Assembly: GCA_003142495.1 (NCBI GenBank)
Contig: PLMM01000293.1
Coordinates: 1 to 9,815 of the forward strand
Direction: 5' to 3'
Length of the DNA stretch: 9,815 nt
Source of the DNA: Gemmatimonadota bacterium
GTDB taxonomy: Bacteria > Gemmatimonadota > Gemmatimonadetes > Gemmatimonadales > Gemmatimonadaceae
Positions within the stretch are counted from its first letter, which is position 1, and every line of letters begins with the position of its first letter. The position numbers and the translations under genes were made by a program. This document shows, one piece after another, positions 7,907-9,815 of the stretch. The notes below the pieces were generated by a model. It made no database searches and was not told where the DNA came from. It worked only from the letters and a program-made list of their open reading frames with translations.

Positions 7907-7923
7907 GGGGCATTAGTGGCCCC
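7907..7923 (+). terminator. Weak hairpin downstream of the phosphorylase
   Basis: GGGGC and GCCCC (7907-7911, 7919-7923) can form a 5-bp GC stem with a 7-base loop, 62 bases after the stop. No T-run follows, so this is at best a weak or Rho-assisted end, or part of the next gene's leader. Confidence 0.25.
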
Positions 7924-7940
7924 TATCGCCTCATAACTAC

Positions 7941-8023
7941 CCGTATTTGTACGGAAGCGAACATACGTCTTGCCAGCGCTCCGCCTCCACGCTAGCGATA
8001 GGTATAAGCGCGAAAACGTATGT
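7941..8023. promoter_or_regulatory. Palindrome-rich leader of the small hypothetical gene
   Basis: This stretch is noticeably richer in A/T than its surroundings. It holds a short hairpin CCGTA-TTTG-TACGG (7941-7954) and an 8-base inverted repeat ACATACGT (7961-7968) / ACGTATGT (8016-8023), whose arms are 47 bases apart. TATAAG (8003-8008) could be a -10 box. TTGCCA (7970-7975) resembles a -35 box but is 27 bases away, too far for a normal pair. The layout suggests a regulated promoter; the regulator is unknown. Confidence 0.4.
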
Positions 8024-8031
8024 AGTGGTAC

Positions 8032-8036
8032 AGGGG
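8032..8036 (+). promoter_or_regulatory. Shine-Dalgarno for the small hypothetical gene
   Basis: AGGGG lies 9 bases before ATG 8046 and 6 bases before an in-frame GTG at 8043. It supports translation starting here and not at the upstream in-frame ATG at 7947. Confidence 0.6.
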
Positions 8037-8045
8037 ATCTTGGTG

Positions 8046-8408
8046 ATGACGAACGATCATGCCGACCCATCATCGCGCGTCGATGATGAGACGCGAAGTC
8101 AGTCCAGCCTGCAGGGAAACTATCTTCGCGCGCTCCTCGAGTTGCCGCTGCTCAAGGCGGTCAGTCGACTCGCCACTGAAGGCGACTTCGACCAATCGGC
8201 GCTGCGCGAAGAGCTGCGCGCCGTGTGCGCCGAGGCGAAGCGCAGCGGCGTTCGCGCCGAACAGGTGCTCATCGCCGTGAAGGAGATATGGGACGCGTTG
8301 CCGGTGGCACGCGAGATCGCCCGCAACGAGAAGGGAAAACCGTTCATCAACGCGGTCGTGACGATGACGCTCGATGAGTACTATGAATCGCCCCATCCGC
8401 GCAGCTGA
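8046..8408 (+). CDS. Hypothetical small helical protein (120 aa)
   Basis: I do not recognise a named family. The first 25 residues are polar, Ser/Asp-rich and probably disordered. From about residue 26 the protein looks all-helical: LRALLELPLLKAVSRLA, then LREELRAVCAEAKRSGV, then AEQVLIAVKEIWDALP, ending in a stretch with Asp-Glu-Tyr-Tyr. There is no signal peptide or TM segment, so it is probably cytoplasmic. The start at 8046 is favoured by the Shine-Dalgarno and because the open frame upstream (from 7947) runs through the palindrome-rich leader with AT-ending codons unlike the gene. An alternative GTG start at 8043 would add one residue. It is co-oriented with the phosphorylase but 200 bases downstream with its own likely promoter, so a shared function is not implied. 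It converges on the MPN-domain gene. Confidence 0.75.
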   Translation: MTNDHADPSSRVDDETRSQSSLQGNYLRALLELPLLKAVSRLATEGDFDQSALREELRAVCAEAKRSGVRAEQVLIAVKEIWDALPVAREIARNEKGKPFINAVVTMTLDEYYESPHPRS

Positions 8409-8417
8409 GCGCCACTA

Positions 8418-8436
8418 GCCCTCTCGCCCTCTCGCC
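8418..8436. repeat. Short 8-base tandem repeat between convergent genes
   Basis: GCCCTCTC occurs twice (8418-8425, 8426-8433), followed by GCC, in the 56-base gap between the convergent stops. I see no GC-rich hairpin with a T-run here, so no classic terminator for either gene. Confidence 0.45.
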
Positions 8437-8464
8437 TTGATGTCGAACGGGTAGCTACGAGCAG

Positions 8465-9775
8465 TTACACCCGCTTGCACTTGCTCGCGTCGAAGTCGTC
8501 GTTCACCGTGTCCATCCCCGCGATCAGCGCGTTGTAGCGCGCCTTGCGATCGGGGTCGAGCGCGCGCGTGTCGCCCGCCAGCTTCGCGAGCCCCACCAGC
8601 GCCTCGTCCGCCGCGCGGTAGCCGTACGAGAGCTCCTTGCACGAGAGACGCTTCTGCGCGAAGTCCGTGCGCCGGTCGTGATAGTTGTGCAGCCCGTGCT
8701 CGAGCGAGTCCGCGAGCGAATCGAAGTGCGACTCCGCCGCGATCCGAATCTCCGAGGGGATCGGCGCGCTCACCGTCACAGCACTCGGCGCCGCAGGCGG
8801 CGCGATCGCGGCCGCGGTCGTCGACTCGCGCGGTACCACGCCCACGGGCGGCAGCGCGCCAGTGCCCTGCGCGATCACCGCGCTCGCCGCGGCGATCGAG
8901 TCCGCGCGCTGCTGCGCCGCCACCGCCGCCGCATTCGGCACGACGACGAGGTCGCGCGTGTGCGCGATCGCCGACGCCGGCGGCTCCGGCAGCCGCCGCG
9001 CATTCCAGATCTGCACGGATACGAAGGTGATCGCGAGCGCGATCGCCACCGAGATCCCCACGCCCACCCACCGGCTGCGCATCGGCGGTGAGCCAACCTC
9101 ATCGATCGCCGGCTGCGGGATCATCAGCGGCAGCACCTTCGCCGGCGCATCCGTCACTGCGCGCCGACTCGCTCCCGACATGTGCACACTGCGCTCGTCC
9201 TCGTCGCGCTCCGTGAGCTCGGACGTGCTGTAGCTCTTCCAGTCCACGAGCGTGCGGAACTTTCCGCCTTCGAGAATTCCGTCGTCGTCAACCTGCTCGT
9301 AGAACGGCACGTACGCGCCGCCCGCACCCGGATCCGCGTGCGCGCGGAAGAATCCGCCCGCGGGCTCGTTCCCCTCCGTTGCGATCACCAGCCCGCACTG
9401 CCACGCCTCGGTGAAGCGCGCGCGATGCGTTTCGAGATCGAGCGGCGACGGCGACGGCGAGAGGAAGGGCGTGCTGTGATACCAGCCGATCAGCGTCGAG
9501 CGCCTGCGCCGCACCTCGAGCTGCTGGCCGAGCCACTCGGCGTCGGGAATCTGCACGGGCTCGTCTTCGGCGATTGCGTGGTTCGTGCGCAGCGTGCCCG
9601 TCACGCACAGAAAGCGGCGCTTCGTTTTCGGGCACTCGCACGGCTCGCCGATGAGAAAGCCGAGCAGCTCCTGTTCGGGGGACAATGACAGATGGCGGAT
9701 GACTTCGCGCAGCGCGCCCTGCGTGATCACGATCGCGGGGGGCGACAGCTCCATCGAGCGGGTAAGACCCTCCAC
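8465..9775 (-). CDS. Membrane-anchored Mov34/MPN (JAMM-like) domain protein, degenerate metal motif; 5' end uncertain
   Basis: JAMM proteins are zinc isopeptidases or their inactive relatives. Counting from the GTG at 9773-9775, residues 14-146 form an MPN domain: E36 in ELLGFLIG matches the catalytic Glu, GWYHSTPF follows at 97-104, then S110 and D113 in the correct x7 and x2 spacing. The second zinc-ligand His is Thr102. The domain ends GGFFRAH. A polar linker leads to one TM helix (about 236-257), then an Ala/Pro-rich linker (260-340) and a helical tail (345-436) with C379 and C433, which could pair if exported. The start is unsure: an ATG at 9752-9754 is possible, neither start has a good Shine-Dalgarno, and the frame stays open with GC-ending codons to the right edge, so the gene may begin outside the window. 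The MPN call is strong; activity is doubtful. Confidence 0.85.
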   Translation of the reverse strand: MEGLTRSMELSPPAIVITQGALREVIRHLSLSPEQELLGFLIGEPCECPKTKRRFLCVTGTLRTNHAIAEDEPVQIPDAEWLGQQLEVRRRRSTLIGWYHSTPFLSPSPSPLDLETHRARFTEAWQCGLVIATEGNEPAGGFFRAHADPGAGGAYVPFYEQVDDDGILEGGKFRTLVDWKSYSTSELTERDEDERSVHMSGASRRAVTDAPAKVLPLMIPQPAIDEVGSPPMRSRWVGVGISVAIALAITFVSVQIWNARRLPEPPASAIAHTRDLVVVPNAAAVAAQQRADSIAAASAVIAQGTGALPPVGVVPRESTTAAAIAPPAAPSAVTVSAPIPSEIRIAAESHFDSLADSLEHGLHNYHDRRTDFAQKRLSCKELSYGYRAADEALVGLAKLAGDTRALDPDRKARYNALIAGMDTVNDDFDASKCKRV

Positions 9776-9815
9776 CGGCGCCCACAGAATTGCGTGGTCG
9801 TCGGGAAACGTCTTG

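Noticed and set aside
7970..8008. TTGCCA and TATAAG as a sigma-70 promoter pair
   Set aside because: The 27-base gap is too long for a normal promoter, so only the TATAAG box was kept as a weak candidate.
7947..8045. 33-residue N-terminal extension of the small hypothetical protein
   Set aside because: It crosses the palindromic leader, uses atypical AT-ending codons, and a Shine-Dalgarno supports the start at 8046.
6271..8073. 600-residue open frame on the minus strand opposite the phosphorylase
   Set aside because: It is the antisense shadow of a well-conserved gene; the product is rich in Arg, His and Glu with no domain, a common artefact of GC-rich coding DNA.
8451..8458. Palindrome GTAGCTAC near the end of the MPN gene
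   Set aside because: Only 8 bases, no loop and no supporting context.

Overview
The window is very GC-rich, with codons that mostly end in C or G. It carries about seven real genes and little non-coding DNA. The gene style fits a chromosomal segment of a high-GC didermic (outer-membrane) bacterium: an RND pump, an outer-membrane lipoprotein factor, a short-class alpha-glucan phosphorylase, and a Mov34/MPN protein with a membrane anchor. Gemmatimonadota is my best guess, but that is inferred from protein flavour and composition; no rRNA or other marker is present. I see no tRNA, rRNA, CRISPR array, insertion sequence or phage gene.

Left part (1-5911). After the 3' tail of an unidentified plus-strand gene (2-166) comes a minus-strand operon for a complete tripartite efflux pump. 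Read in its own direction it runs: TolC/CzcC-type outer-membrane lipoprotein (5911 to 4424), periplasmic adaptor (4427 to 3348), then CzcA/CusA-type RND transporter (3290 to 198). The first two genes overlap in an ATGA junction with a strong Shine-Dalgarno sequence, so they are probably translationally coupled. The adaptor is unusual: its two half-lipoyl motifs nearly touch, so the alpha-helical hairpin that normally reaches the outer-membrane channel is missing. The RND subunit has an Asp-Asp pair in TM4 rather than the classic CzcA/CusA arrangement. Substrate is therefore uncertain; metal or drug export are both possible.

Middle (5912-8408). A 167-base divergent spacer holds a 9+9 base inverted repeat and candidate -10 boxes in both directions. 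The plus-strand side drives a 588-residue alpha-glucan (glycogen) phosphorylase. A 200-base, relatively AT-rich spacer with several short inverted repeats follows, then a 120-residue helical protein that I cannot assign.

Right part (8465 to the edge). Convergent on the minus strand is a membrane-anchored Mov34/MPN (JAMM) protein. Its metal motif reads His-Ser-Thr-Pro instead of His-Ser-His-Pro, while the catalytic Glu, the Ser and the Asp are kept. Its reading frame remains open to the right edge, so its true start may lie outside the window.

The most interesting points are the hairpin-less adaptor in an otherwise complete pump operon, the degenerate JAMM site on a protein with a TM segment and a cysteine-containing tail, and the palindrome-rich leader in front of the small unknown gene.
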